A stretch of 64,000 bases of DNA from an uncultured Bacteroidales bacterium (GTDB lineage Bacteria > Bacteroidota > Bacteroidia > Bacteroidales > Paludibacteraceae): NCBI GenBank assembly GCA_902799555.1, contig CADCBB010000005.1:1-64000 (forward strand), written 5' to 3'. Position numbers and translations under genes: made by a program. Shown in pieces: positions 27,536 through 36,124 of the stretch; the stretch's first letter is position 1, and each line of letters opens with the position of its first letter. A model generated the notes under the pieces. The model ran no database searches. It was not told the DNA's origin and saw only the letters and a program-made list of their open reading frames with translations.

Positions 27536-30487
27536 TCACTGTATCCGTACATCTTTTTCGAGGGACTGCTTGATCATCTTCCTCAACTCCAGCGACTGCG
27601 TGTCCGCTTTTTCATACCAGTGCGGTCGGAAATCTTTGGCGTATTTACATTTGGCCAACTTGATCTGCAGGTTATCCATCGTCCCGCCTACGTGTACACC
27701 GAGGTAGAGCGGACTAAGCACATTGATATCGTAGTCAAAACTCATGTCGGTCTTATGCCGTCCGCCGAGTGCCACCATGTAGTTATCCATTTGTACGCAG
27801 AGCGGATAGACATCGATATCGTTCTTATACACCGTGATCTCGGCATTGAGAGAGTCGATCTTGTTCTCGGTCTTCTTCTTGAACTGCAGCAATTTGGCGA
27901 TCTTGGAGAAAGTCTCGCTATCCATGACCACAAGATCTTTTCCCGAGAGCGAAGCGGCACCGCGGAGGGTACTCATCTTCGGTTCATAATTGCTCTTCAG
28001 ATAGGTCTCTGCCGCCAGATGGAACTGCGCTGCACCCTTGAAGGACTTGAGCATCGGTACCATATCCTCCAGGTTCGGAATCATGGTCAGCAGTTCGTCT
28101 ATATCCACATCCAGCATGTGGTAGTCCAGACCGACATAGAGGTGGTTCTTTCGCGGGGTGCGGTACATGGCCGTTAACTGCAGTTTGGCAGCGCGGCAAA
28201 CAAAACCCACCTCATCCAGCATCAGCGTGCCGTTCTTGACGTAGATTCCGCCCTTCAGGTCTTTCGCATGCTGGTTAAAGACCTCCACCTCGCGCAGATG
28301 CGTATTAAGCGCCAGATCGACGTCCGTCGGAACCATAAACGGATCGCCTTCTTCTTTTTTCGACTCCACCTCTTCTGATGACTGATTGCTGACGGCTGAT
28401 TGCTCTTCAGATCCTTTATCGGCGCTGAACCAGGCGAGCAGTTGGTTCACATCGCAATGATCGGACACGATATCCAGTTTGCCTTCCAATATATCCTGAT
28501 GTCTAAACCATTTGCCGATATGCCGTATGTTACCTTTGAGGTTGAGGTCGGAGTTGCCCAACTCGATACGACTGTTGTCGATCGTCATCTCGCGGTTGGA
28601 GTACTTGAACTCGATAGACGGGATATAAACGGTCTCCGGCAGACGTTCCGGGATATTCAGGACACCGTTCTTGAGGTTGATCTTCAGGCGGGGGTTCCAT
28701 TTGAGTAACGTGTTCTCGCCCTCTTTGTTGTAGCGTGCTGCGGCTTCTAGGGCCAGGTTTCCGGTCTTGGCTTGCAGCTCTTCGCCCATACGTCCGTTGA
28801 GAGCGGTGGTTCTCAGTTTGGCACTCACTTTCCGTCCGCCGCTCACGAAGGCTTCCAGTTCGGATTGCTTCAGGTCCGCGAGAATATCGTCGTATTGGGC
28901 ATCGATTGCATCGAAAGCGAGGGTAGCCCAATAGTCCTGCCCTTTGGCCAACACGTTCGCTATCTCTGCATGCAGCGCCGGCGCATCGATCATCGCGTGT
29001 GTACTGTTACCCATCAGGAAATCAATCTTGTCCGCCGTCAGGTCCGCTTTCGCCCAATTCACCGACTTGCGGGTAGGCGTGTTGTTCGGTAACTGCAGCG
29101 AGAGATGACTCGTAGGCAGCACGGCGCGCATCGAGTCTTGCGCATAGCGGAGGTCCTGAAAATGAAGATCCGCTGCGAGCAGACCTTTCTCCAATTTCAT
29201 GTCCGTCAGATCTTTCAGACGTATCTTGGCATCCAGCGTACCTTTCGCTTGCCCTTCCAACTCCATCGAGTCCGGCAGGAAATACGCGAAGTCGGGCAGG
29301 TTGGCCTTGAGTTGCATTTGCAGATCCAGCAGCATGTCGCCCAGCAGATCGTTGATCTTACCTTTGGCGCTCACTTGACTCTCTTTGGTCTTGGCGGCCA
29401 ATTGACGAATCGTCACGTTGGACTTACCGCCTTTATTGAGGTTCATCGCCGCCTCGGCATCCAGCGTCAGGTCGCGCAAGGTGTAGGGCAGCGGTTTGTA
29501 CGCACCCTTACCGTCTTTGAGTTGCACCTGCGCCTGAATGAGCGGCATCGAGTGCTCGCTATACGTACCCTTGGCGGTCGCATCCAGTTGGATTGTACCG
29601 TCCACATCGATATCCTTCAGCCCGGAGGTGAACTTAGCCGGCACAAGCGCCAAGAGCGGCTTGATCTGCCATTTGCCGGTTTCCAGTTTCGCATCCATGT
29701 CGATAGCGTCGCCTATCGTCACATCGCCTTCTATGCGCACTTGGAAATCATTGACCGCCAACCGGGCTCCGTCGAACGCAAAATGCATCGAATCGAGGTT
29801 CATCGCCATCGGTGCAATCAGCTCCACATGCAGGCTGTCGGCGTATGTCTCGTGCTTGATCGAAGCGCATACATCCCGGGCATCCAAAGTAACGAGCATA
29901 TCGTCCCATCCCTCTGCCTTAGCGCTTAGTTCGGTAGCACCTAAAGCCGCCGTGATCGTATCTTTGTCATCCGTGAAAGAGATAGCCTTGGCCTGCAGAC
30001 GCAATCCGTCCACACGCAATGCCTCGAAAGGCATCACAAAAGCTGTCGTATCTTCGGTCGTATCCGGCGAGGTCACGAATACATCGGTCAGGTTGGTCGT
30101 GCCGTCTTCCGCGATGTAGAAATGCACCGTCGCATCCTCTAAGATCGCCTCGTGGATATGGAGGTTCTTATGGTTGATAAACTCCATCACATCCACCGTC
30201 GCCACCAGATGCTTCGCTTCTACGACGGTGTCGTTCGGTGCTCCGGTTTTGGGGTTGATTAGTAATAGACCATCAGCACGCAAGCCGAAACGCGGGAAGG
30301 TAGAGAAGAAGGTCAGATCCACTTCGCCTATCTCATGTTCGCAGGTCACATACTGCGCTGCGGCTTGCCGTGCGATAGGGGTCAACTGTTGAGGCGTGAA
30401 CACCACATACACGACCAGGCAAACCGCCGCTACGACCGTCAGGATCAGTCCAAACAGCGTCCATCCGATGATTTTTAACGCTTTCAT
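27536..30487 (-). CDS. AsmA-like envelope protein
   Basis: The 983-residue product has one N-terminal membrane helix (about residues 7-30) and a long periplasmic beta-rich body with alternating short strands, the pattern of AsmA/TamB-like proteins now thought to form grooves for lipid transport between membranes. Known members include AsmA and YhdP; the family is broad, so the cargo is not known. An acidic linker with SAVSNQSSEEVE (near residue 695) is encoded by a CTGA-type repeat (28375-28410). The start overlaps the lipoprotein gene by 4 bp. Confidence 0.8.
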   Translation of the reverse strand: MKALKIIGWTLFGLILTVVAAVCLVVYVVFTPQQLTPIARQAAAQYVTCEHEIGEVDLTFFSTFPRFGLRADGLLLINPKTGAPNDTVVEAKHLVATVDVMEFINHKNLHIHEAILEDATVHFYIAEDGTTNLTDVFVTSPDTTEDTTAFVMPFEALRVDGLRLQAKAISFTDDKDTITAALGATELSAKAEGWDDMLVTLDARDVCASIKHETYADSLHVELIAPMAMNLDSMHFAFDGARLAVNDFQVRIEGDVTIGDAIDMDAKLETGKWQIKPLLALVPAKFTSGLKDIDVDGTIQLDATAKGTYSEHSMPLIQAQVQLKDGKGAYKPLPYTLRDLTLDAEAAMNLNKGGKSNVTIRQLAAKTKESQVSAKGKINDLLGDMLLDLQMQLKANLPDFAYFLPDSMELEGQAKGTLDAKIRLKDLTDMKLEKGLLAADLHFQDLRYAQDSMRAVLPTSHLSLQLPNNTPTRKSVNWAKADLTADKIDFLMGNSTHAMIDAPALHAEIANVLAKGQDYWATLAFDAIDAQYDDILADLKQSELEAFVSGGRKVSAKLRTTALNGRMGEELQAKTGNLALEAAARYNKEGENTLLKWNPRLKINLKNGVLNIPERLPETVYIPSIEFKYSNREMTIDNSRIELGNSDLNLKGNIRHIGKWFRHQDILEGKLDIVSDHCDVNQLLAWFSADKGSEEQSAVSNQSSEEVESKKEEGDPFMVPTDVDLALNTHLREVEVFNQHAKDLKGGIYVKNGTLMLDEVGFVCRAAKLQLTAMYRTPRKNHLYVGLDYHMLDVDIDELLTMIPNLEDMVPMLKSFKGAAQFHLAAETYLKSNYEPKMSTLRGAASLSGKDLVVMDSETFSKIAKLLQFKKKTENKIDSLNAEITVYKNDIDVYPLCVQMDNYMVALGGRHKTDMSFDYDINVLSPLYLGVHVGGTMDNLQIKLAKCKYAKDFRPHWYEKADTQSLELRKMIKQSLEKDVRIQ
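28375..28410. repeat. CTGAnTGCTGACGGCTGA tract inside the AsmA-like gene
   Basis: A short imperfect repeat of CTGATGACTGATTGCTGACG type, translated in frame as a Ser/Glu-rich linker. The core GCTGACGGCT (28388-28397) recurs at 32058-32067 inside ileS. Confidence 0.6.
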
Positions 30488-30960
30488 GGGAATTTTACTT
30501 CATCCAATTTTTGTCCTTCTACCTTGGTATACGTCTGCTTCTCGTTTTTATAACCCTCTTTGTAGTACTCGAATGTACTGCTATTGAGGATTGTGATGAC
30601 GTAGGTCTCAGGGATCAAACCGCTACCGATACTCATCGTGTTGGTTTGGTACCATTTCTGGCCTTCCAGGCTGTAGATAAACCAACTGTTACCGTACTTC
30701 ATATCCGGTTCGAAGAGGTCACCCTCTTCCGTACCGTCTCCTTCGTCCCATTCGTAGCCCCAAAGGTAACCCGTTTTGAGGCTATCGGCCGCATCGGTCG
30801 TGAAACGCATAAAATGCTCCGTGCCGTCCTCTTTCCAAAGGCCCTGCATATCGCTCAGCGAATACTCAATCGGTTCCTGGCGACCACAAGCACTAAACGC
30901 GATGCCTATCAGCGCGACAATCAAAAATCTAAAATCTAAAATCTTAAATCTGAAATTCAT
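30484..30960 (-). CDS. Small lipoprotein, lipocalin-like
   Basis: The 158-residue product (from the ATG at 30960) has a lipoprotein signal with FSACG and a compact domain: SLSDMQGLWKEDGTEHFMRF at its start, several predicted beta strands and a GWYQT-like aromatic pattern. This resembles the lipocalin-like proteins of Bacteroidales, but I do not recognise a specific family. The N-terminal MNFRFKILDFRF is encoded by an AAATCTAAA low-complexity tract (30922-30959). It lies between ileS (1 bp) and the AsmA-like gene (4-bp overlap). Confidence 0.65.
   Translation of the reverse strand: MNFRFKILDFRFLIVALIGIAFSACGRQEPIEYSLSDMQGLWKEDGTEHFMRFTTDAADSLKTGYLWGYEWDEGDGTEEGDLFEPDMKYGNSWFIYSLEGQKWYQTNTMSIGSGLIPETYVITILNSSTFEYYKEGYKNEKQTYTKVEGQKLDEVKFP
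30922..30959. repeat. AAATCTAAA tract at the start of a lipoprotein gene
   Basis: Imperfect repeats of AAATCTA and AAATCTTA overlap the first codons of the small lipoprotein gene and supply its basic N-terminal residues. Confidence 0.55.
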
Positions 30961-30961
30961 A

Positions 30962-33900
30962 TTATGCTTTCTCAATTTTGATATTCACATTATAGCCGTC
31001 CATCTCAACCGCCTCACCTTGTACATCGGCAGCCAGCTGCAACGAAGTGGCCAATACCTGACCGGCGATATACTCACTGCAATGCAGTACGGCGTTATGG
31101 ACCTCAGGACGGTCTTCGATCGTCACCTTAATACGGTCAGTGATCTCGAGACCACTTGACTTACGCAGGTTCTGGATGCGGTTGATCAGTTCGCGTGCGA
31201 TACCTTCTTCGATCAACTCGTCCGTCAACTCGATATCGAGAGCGATCGTCAGGATGCCGTTGTTAGCTACCAACCATCCCGGCATATCTTCGGTGACGAT
31301 CTCCACATCCTCCGGCACAAGCGTGTAGTCGAGTAACGTGAACTGTCCGTCGGCTTCCATCTTGGCGATATCGTCCTGACTCATCGCGGTGATAGCCGCA
31401 GCCAGCTCTTTCATCTTACCGCCTACTTTCTTACCCAGCACCTTGAACTGCGGTTTGATCTTCTTCACCAACCGGATCTCGCTCTGCTCTGCCGGCACGA
31501 TGACGAGTTCTTTCACGTTCACCTCGCTCTTGATGAGGTCCGCTACATGCAGCAAAGCTTCGGTCGTCTCGCTGTCCGGCGTCGGGATAACGGCCTTCTG
31601 TAGCGGTTGACGCACGTTCTTCTCGGCGCGTTTACGCAGAGAGAGAATCATACTCGTCGCCTGTTGTGCCAGGTACATCTGACGCTCTAACTTAAGGTCA
31701 ATGCGGCTCTCGTCGGCTTTCGGCCACTCGCTCAGATGCACGGTCTCGCCTACCAAGTCGCGATAGAGACGGTCGGCATAGAACGGTGCGTTCGGAGCCA
31801 TCAGTTGAGCCACGGTCTTCAGACAGGTATAAAGGGTCTCATACGCCGCCTGTTTGTCGGCATCCATGCTGCCGCCCCAGAAACGTTTGCGGTTCAGACG
31901 TACGTACCAGTTCGAGAGATCGTCCTGTACGAAATCGCTGATCGCACGGCCGGCTTTCGTCGGTTCGTACGCCTCATATGCCTCCGTTACCTCCTTTACA
32001 AGCGAGTTCAGACGCGAGAGGATCCACTTATCGATCTCTGAATACTGACCACTGAAAGCTGACGGCTCCCATCCGTCCACATTCGCATACAGCGCAAAGA
32101 ACCCGTACGTGTTATACAGCGTGCCGAAGAATTTTCTTCTTACCTCGTCCACGCCTTCGGGATCGAACTTCAGGTTCTCCCAAGGACTGGAATTAGTCAG
32201 CATGTACCAACGAACCGGGTCAGCGCCGTAGGTGTCGAGTGCGCCGAACGGATCCACGGCGTTACCCAGACGTTTGGACATTTTGTTGCCGTTCTTATCG
32301 AGCACGAGACCGTTGGAGATGACGTTCTTGTAGGCCACCGTACCTTCGATCATCGTGTGGATCGCGTGCAGCGTGAAGAACCAACCGCGGGTCTGATCGA
32401 CACCCTCCGAGATAAAGTCCGCCGTACGCGGCAGGTCAGCGTTCTCAAACGGATAGTGGTTCTGTGCATACGGCATCGCACCCGAATCGAACCATACATC
32501 GATCAGGTCCAACTCGCGCTTCATTGGTTTGCCGCTCGGCGATACGAGGATGATAGAATCTACATACGGACGATGCAGGTCGATCACACTCGGATCATAG
32601 TTCGCCTTGCTGTAATCGCCAACCACATGCTTCGGCCACGGGTTCGCCTGCATGAAACCGGCCTTGACGGATTTCTCGATCTCTTCAAACAACTCCTTGA
32701 TGCTGCCGATGCAGATCTCTTCTTTGCCGTCTTCGGTGCGCCAAATAGGCAGCGGTGTACCCCAGTAACGGCTGCGGCTTAAGTTCCAGTCATTGAGGTT
32801 ATTGAGCCATTGACCGAAACGACCCGTACCCGTACTTTCCGGTTGCCAATTAATGGTCTTATTGAGTGCGATCATCTCGTCGCGTGCCATCGTGGACTTG
32901 ATGAACCAAGAGTCCAGCGGGTAGTACAACACAGGTTTGTCGGTACGCCAGCAATGCGGATAACTGTGCACATGTTTCTCGGTCTTCAATAGACGACCGT
33001 CCGCCTTCATCTCCATGCAGAGGTGCAGGTCCAGACTCTCATCTTTGTCGGTGAGCGTCGGGTCGTAAGCATTCTTCACAAAACGACCTGCGTATTGGCT
33101 GTACAACGCATCGTTCACGTTCGCTGCGTACCATGCCTCGTCCAGATCCTCCACTTTCCAGTACTTACCGGTGAAATCGACCATCGGACGCCAACCATTG
33201 TTCTTGGTCAACATGTACAGACCCGGTACACCGGCTGCGTCGCCCACTTTCTTATCGTCCGCACCGAAGGTCGGCGCGATATGTACGATACCCGTACCGT
33301 CTTCGGTCGTCACGTAGTCACCGGGGATGACACGGAACGCACCCTCTCCCGGATTCACCCACGGGAAGAGCGGATCGTACTCCAGACCTACCAGGTCCGC
33401 ACCTTTGTATCGGGCCACGATCTCCGCGTTCTCGAAGTACGCACTCAGACGCGCTTCGGCCAAGATGATATGCTCGCCGCTCTCGAGTACGATCTCCACG
33501 TAGTCAATCTTCGGACCTACACAGAGCGCGGTATTCGAAGGCAAGGTCCATGGAGTCGTTGTCCATGCAATGATATAGCGTCCGTCTTTCAGATGGAATT
33601 TCGCTGTACACGTCAGGTCCTTGACGTCCCGATAGCATCCCGGTTGGTTCAACTCGTGCGAGCTGAGACCCGTGCCTGCAGCAGGCGAGTAGGGCTGAAT
33701 GGTATAGCCCTTATAGAGGTAGCCCTTTTTGTAGAGCTCCTTGAGCAGGTACCACAGCGTCTCGATATACTTGTTGTCATAGGTGATATACGGATCATCG
33801 AGATCTACCCAATAACCCATCTGCTTCGTCAGGTTCGTCCACTCTTTCGTGTATTTCATTACCTCGCGACGGCAAGCGGCGTTGTATTCATCTACGCTGA

Positions 33901-34234
33901 TCTTCTTGCCGATATCTTCTTTCGTGATACCGAGCATCTTCTCTACGCCCAACTCTACCGGCAGACCATGGGTATCCCATCCCGCTTTACGACGCACTTG
34001 ATAGCCCTGCATCGTCTTAAAGCGGCAGAACGTATCCTTAATCGTACGCGCCATCACGTGGTGAATACCCGGCATGCCGTTCGCTGAAGGAGGACCTTCA
34101 AAGAACAAAAACGGCGTGTGACCTTCGCGTTCGGACACACTCCTCTCAAATAACTTCTCCTTCTCCCAAAGCTCCAACACCTCTTTACTCAGCGCCGGCA
34201 AATTCAATCCTTTGTACTCATTAAACTTCTTCAT
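30962..34234 (-). CDS. ileS: Isoleucyl-tRNA synthetase
   Basis: This is a class I synthetase of 1,090 residues, the size of the large-form IleRS. The HIGH-type motif appears as GMPGIHHVMART near residue 52 and the KMSKS motif as NKMSKRLGN in the second half of the catalytic core. The editing domain and anticodon-binding helices are in place. I use ATG 34234; the open frame goes back to a TTG at 34252. Residues SAFSGQYSE between the catalytic core and the anticodon domain are encoded by a CTGA-type repeat (32036-32070). The gene heads a minus-strand operon with the lipoprotein, AsmA-like, M3 peptidase and membrane-protein genes. Confidence 0.97.
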   Translation of the reverse strand: MKKFNEYKGLNLPALSKEVLELWEKEKLFERSVSEREGHTPFLFFEGPPSANGMPGIHHVMARTIKDTFCRFKTMQGYQVRRKAGWDTHGLPVELGVEKMLGITKEDIGKKISVDEYNAACRREVMKYTKEWTNLTKQMGYWVDLDDPYITYDNKYIETLWYLLKELYKKGYLYKGYTIQPYSPAAGTGLSSHELNQPGCYRDVKDLTCTAKFHLKDGRYIIAWTTTPWTLPSNTALCVGPKIDYVEIVLESGEHIILAEARLSAYFENAEIVARYKGADLVGLEYDPLFPWVNPGEGAFRVIPGDYVTTEDGTGIVHIAPTFGADDKKVGDAAGVPGLYMLTKNNGWRPMVDFTGKYWKVEDLDEAWYAANVNDALYSQYAGRFVKNAYDPTLTDKDESLDLHLCMEMKADGRLLKTEKHVHSYPHCWRTDKPVLYYPLDSWFIKSTMARDEMIALNKTINWQPESTGTGRFGQWLNNLNDWNLSRSRYWGTPLPIWRTEDGKEEICIGSIKELFEEIEKSVKAGFMQANPWPKHVVGDYSKANYDPSVIDLHRPYVDSIILVSPSGKPMKRELDLIDVWFDSGAMPYAQNHYPFENADLPRTADFISEGVDQTRGWFFTLHAIHTMIEGTVAYKNVISNGLVLDKNGNKMSKRLGNAVDPFGALDTYGADPVRWYMLTNSSPWENLKFDPEGVDEVRRKFFGTLYNTYGFFALYANVDGWEPSAFSGQYSEIDKWILSRLNSLVKEVTEAYEAYEPTKAGRAISDFVQDDLSNWYVRLNRKRFWGGSMDADKQAAYETLYTCLKTVAQLMAPNAPFYADRLYRDLVGETVHLSEWPKADESRIDLKLERQMYLAQQATSMILSLRKRAEKNVRQPLQKAVIPTPDSETTEALLHVADLIKSEVNVKELVIVPAEQSEIRLVKKIKPQFKVLGKKVGGKMKELAAAITAMSQDDIAKMEADGQFTLLDYTLVPEDVEIVTEDMPGWLVANNGILTIALDIELTDELIEEGIARELINRIQNLRKSSGLEITDRIKVTIEDRPEVHNAVLHCSEYIAGQVLATSLQLAADVQGEAVEMDGYNVNIKIEKA
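32036..32070. repeat. CTGACnnCTGAAAGCTGACGGCT tract inside ileS
   Basis: A short CTGA-rich tract translated in frame as SAFSGQYSE in a linker of IleRS. It shares GCTGACGGCT with the tract in the AsmA-like gene. Confidence 0.55.
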
Positions 34235-34295
34235 TATCTTCGATTTTTTCAAATGCTTTTTATTCGTGCTTTTTATAAGCCCATATTTTGCGCTG

Positions 34296-34327
34296 CAAAA
34301 TTACTGCTTTTTTTGCATATATGCAAA
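34296..34327 (-). promoter_or_regulatory. Promoter of the ileS operon
   Basis: On the minus strand TTTG (34324-34327), then a 20-bp spacer with a TATAT, an A-tract and GCAG, then TAATTTTG (34296-34303). It lies about 62 bp before the ileS ATG and is nearly identical to the DUF456 and tRNA-Asn promoters. Confidence 0.82.
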
Positions 34328-34363
34328 TTTTGATAAACTTTTTCTGTTTTTATTCCATTTTTT

Positions 34364-34395
34364 CTTGCATACATCGCAAATTTTGCGTACCTTTG
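34364..34395 (+). promoter_or_regulatory. Distal promoter candidate for the SusR-like regulator
   Basis: CTTG (34364-34367), 20 bp, TACCTTTG (34388-34395) on the plus strand. It is 84 bp ahead of a second, similar promoter and would give a leader of about 90 nt. It is divergent from the ileS promoter. Confidence 0.6.
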
Positions 34396-34447
34396 CACTC
34401 GCAAAATAGAAACAATCGGAGTGAAATCACAGAAATCTTCGGAATTA

Positions 34448-34479
34448 TTTGCATGTATCAAAAAAAAGTAGTACCTTTG
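34448..34479 (+). promoter_or_regulatory. Proximal promoter of the SusR-like regulator
   Basis: TTTG (34448-34451), 20 bp, TACCTTTG (34472-34479) on the plus strand, ending 12 bp before the ATG. The spacer contains AAAAAAAAGTAGTAC (34460-34474), the reverse complement of the GTACTACTTTTTTT repeat found upstream of both PUL promoters. This could be autoregulation or could simply be the A-tract/GCAGTA of the promoter consensus. Confidence 0.7.
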
Positions 34480-34491
34480 CAGCGTCATAAA

Positions 34492-35952
34492 ATGATAGAT
34501 GTAACGCAAATACGGCAGATTTGTTTATATTTCATAGGATTATTTCTTATGTCCTGTGGATGGCATGGTGATGCGGATCAAGCGCTTCTCAAGGAGTTGG
34601 ATCAATGTATAGAGGAGCGTGCTGTCTATTATGCGCCGCGTGAGCATCAGGTAGATTCGTTGCAGGCACTGCTTGCCGAGCCGTGCTCAGCCAACGAGCG
34701 CTTCGAACTGTATGGCAGGCTGGTAGAGACCTATCGTTCTTATAACCTCGATTCGCAGCTGTATTACACGGAACAGCGTATGATACTGGCTCAAACACCG
34801 TTTGAGAAGCAGGTCTCGTTGCTCAATTATGCCGAGGTGTTGATGCGTAGCGGTATGTACCATGAGACGATACTCTATATGGATTCTGCCTTGCAGCAAC
34901 CCTTGGATCCGGTTTTGAACCATTATTACAATCATCTTCGTCGTACGCTTTTTGGCTTGATGGACGATTTTGCGGTCACCGAGAGGGAGCACCGGATATA
35001 TCATTCAATCACACAACAATATCGCTTGGAATTGATGAAGATACATGCAGCCGGTTCTTTCTTGCATGAACTGGTGCGGGCGGATTATCTGTATGAGGAG
35101 CAATTATACGACAGCGCTTTATATGTATTGGAAGCCTATGAGAGCACGCATCATGTAGAAGGGAAACCGTTTGAGGAACCGGCTTTTGCTTTCACTCGTG
35201 CGCAGATATACAAAAAAATGGGCTGTATAGACCAAGCCAAACATTATTTGATTATCGCATCCTTAAATGATTTGCGGAGTTCCGTCCGCGAATATGTCGC
35301 TTTGCGGGAATTGGCGGTGTTGCTCTGTAATGAAGGGGACTCAGAACGTGCATATAAGTACATGTTCTGTGCTCAGCAGGACGCTATGACAGGAGGTGAA
35401 CGTGTACGCTCTATCGAAATCAGTACTGTCTATCCTGTGATCAAAGATGCACATATGCACTATGTGCACCGGCGTCAGGTGGGGATGATTATCTTTTTTG
35501 TTCTGGTCTGCTTGATAGCGGTCTTATCATTGGTTTTTCTGCTCTATATACATAAGAAACACCGTCAGTTGGAGATGCTCAATAATCGTTTAGCGCAAAG
35601 TAACGAGGAACTCCGCAAAAGCAATCATATCAAATCAGTCTACGTAAGACGCTTCATGAAAATGTCCACCATCGAGGATTTTGATGATGCCTTTCTGGAG
35701 TTGTTCCCGGATTTTGTAATGCAAGTGCAATCTCTTCTGCTGCCTGAAGCTGAGTTGCGTATTAAGCCCAAAGAACGATTGAATACGGATCTGCGTGTCA
35801 TGGCTCTTATCTATTTGGGCATTACGGACAGCAAACAGATAGCGGAGATTCTGCATTATTCACTTCCCACTATATATAATTCGCGTACCCGCATGCGCAA
35901 CCTTGCAAAGGAAAATAGGGATAGTTTCGAAGATAAAGTGGCCATATTATAA
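34492..35952 (+). CDS. Membrane-spanning SusR-like regulator (DUF6377-type)
   Basis: The 486-residue protein has an N-terminal export signal (LFLMSCGW), an alpha-helical periplasmic sensor with TPR-like repeats (about 30-325) and one membrane helix (about 332-354). A short coiled coil (about 358-385) and a cytoplasmic C-terminus follow. That C-terminus contains a LuxR-like helix-turn-helix (DLRVMALIYLGITDSKQIAE and PTIYNSRTRMRN, about 430-470). This plan matches SusR of B. thetaiotaomicron and the DUF6377 family, which sense glycan products in the periplasm and activate PUL transcription. It lies next to two PULs that share an operator-like element and is the obvious candidate regulator. Assignment to DUF6377 is by resemblance. 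Confidence 0.78.
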   Translation: MIDVTQIRQICLYFIGLFLMSCGWHGDADQALLKELDQCIEERAVYYAPREHQVDSLQALLAEPCSANERFELYGRLVETYRSYNLDSQLYYTEQRMILAQTPFEKQVSLLNYAEVLMRSGMYHETILYMDSALQQPLDPVLNHYYNHLRRTLFGLMDDFAVTEREHRIYHSITQQYRLELMKIHAAGSFLHELVRADYLYEEQLYDSALYVLEAYESTHHVEGKPFEEPAFAFTRAQIYKKMGCIDQAKHYLIIASLNDLRSSVREYVALRELAVLLCNEGDSERAYKYMFCAQQDAMTGGERVRSIEISTVYPVIKDAHMHYVHRRQVGMIIFFVLVCLIAVLSLVFLLYIHKKHRQLEMLNNRLAQSNEELRKSNHIKSVYVRRFMKMSTIEDFDDAFLELFPDFVMQVQSLLLPEAELRIKPKERLNTDLRVMALIYLGITDSKQIAEILHYSLPTIYNSRTRMRNLAKENRDSFEDKVAIL

Positions 35953-35960
35953 TTTTTTTA

Positions 35961-36049
35961 TACTACTTTTTCTTAACCTATTTAAAAATGCTATATTACT
36001 GAAAATAAGCAATATAGCTTTTTTGTTGTGGCGAAATGTACTACTTTTT
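35961..36049 (+). promoter_or_regulatory. Operator-like element upstream of PUL1
   Basis: Two copies of ACTACTTTTT (35962-35971 and 36040-36049), 78 bp apart, flank a dyad with arms GCTATATT (35990-35997) and AATATAGC (36011-36018). The dyad is followed by six T residues and may also act as terminator of the regulator gene. The proximal repeat begins (TGTACTACT at 36037) 48 bp before the -7 box. The same arrangement and the same 48-bp distance occur before PUL2. Confidence 0.6.
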
Positions 36050-36060
36050 TTTGTGCGTAT

Positions 36061-36092
36061 GTTGCCTGTGTAAAAAAATAGCAGTAATTTTG
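36061..36092 (+). promoter_or_regulatory. Promoter of PUL1
   Basis: GTTG (36061-36064), 20 bp, TAATTTTG (36085-36092), with the A-tract and GCAG before the -7 box. The ATG is at 36125. The -33 element departs from TTTG, fitting a promoter that needs an activator. Confidence 0.75.
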
Positions 36093-36124
36093 CAAAAAAT
36101 TTGATACCAAAAACTCAAAATGAT

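Noticed and set aside
29105-29929. A 274-codon open frame antisense to the AsmA-like gene
   Set aside because: It is a mirror frame of the high-GC coding strand, with no recognisable motif; the AsmA-like frame is strongly supported.
33023-34087. A 354-codon open frame antisense to ileS
   Set aside because: It lies wholly opposite a well-conserved IleRS region and shows no protein family features.
34288-34491. N-terminal extension of the SusR-like regulator
   Set aside because: It runs across the ileS promoter and both regulator promoters, so it cannot be part of the protein.
35961-36049. Treating the paired ACTACTTTTT repeats as a CRISPR or insertion-sequence end
   Set aside because: There are only two copies per site with no regular spacers, no transposase and no target duplication.
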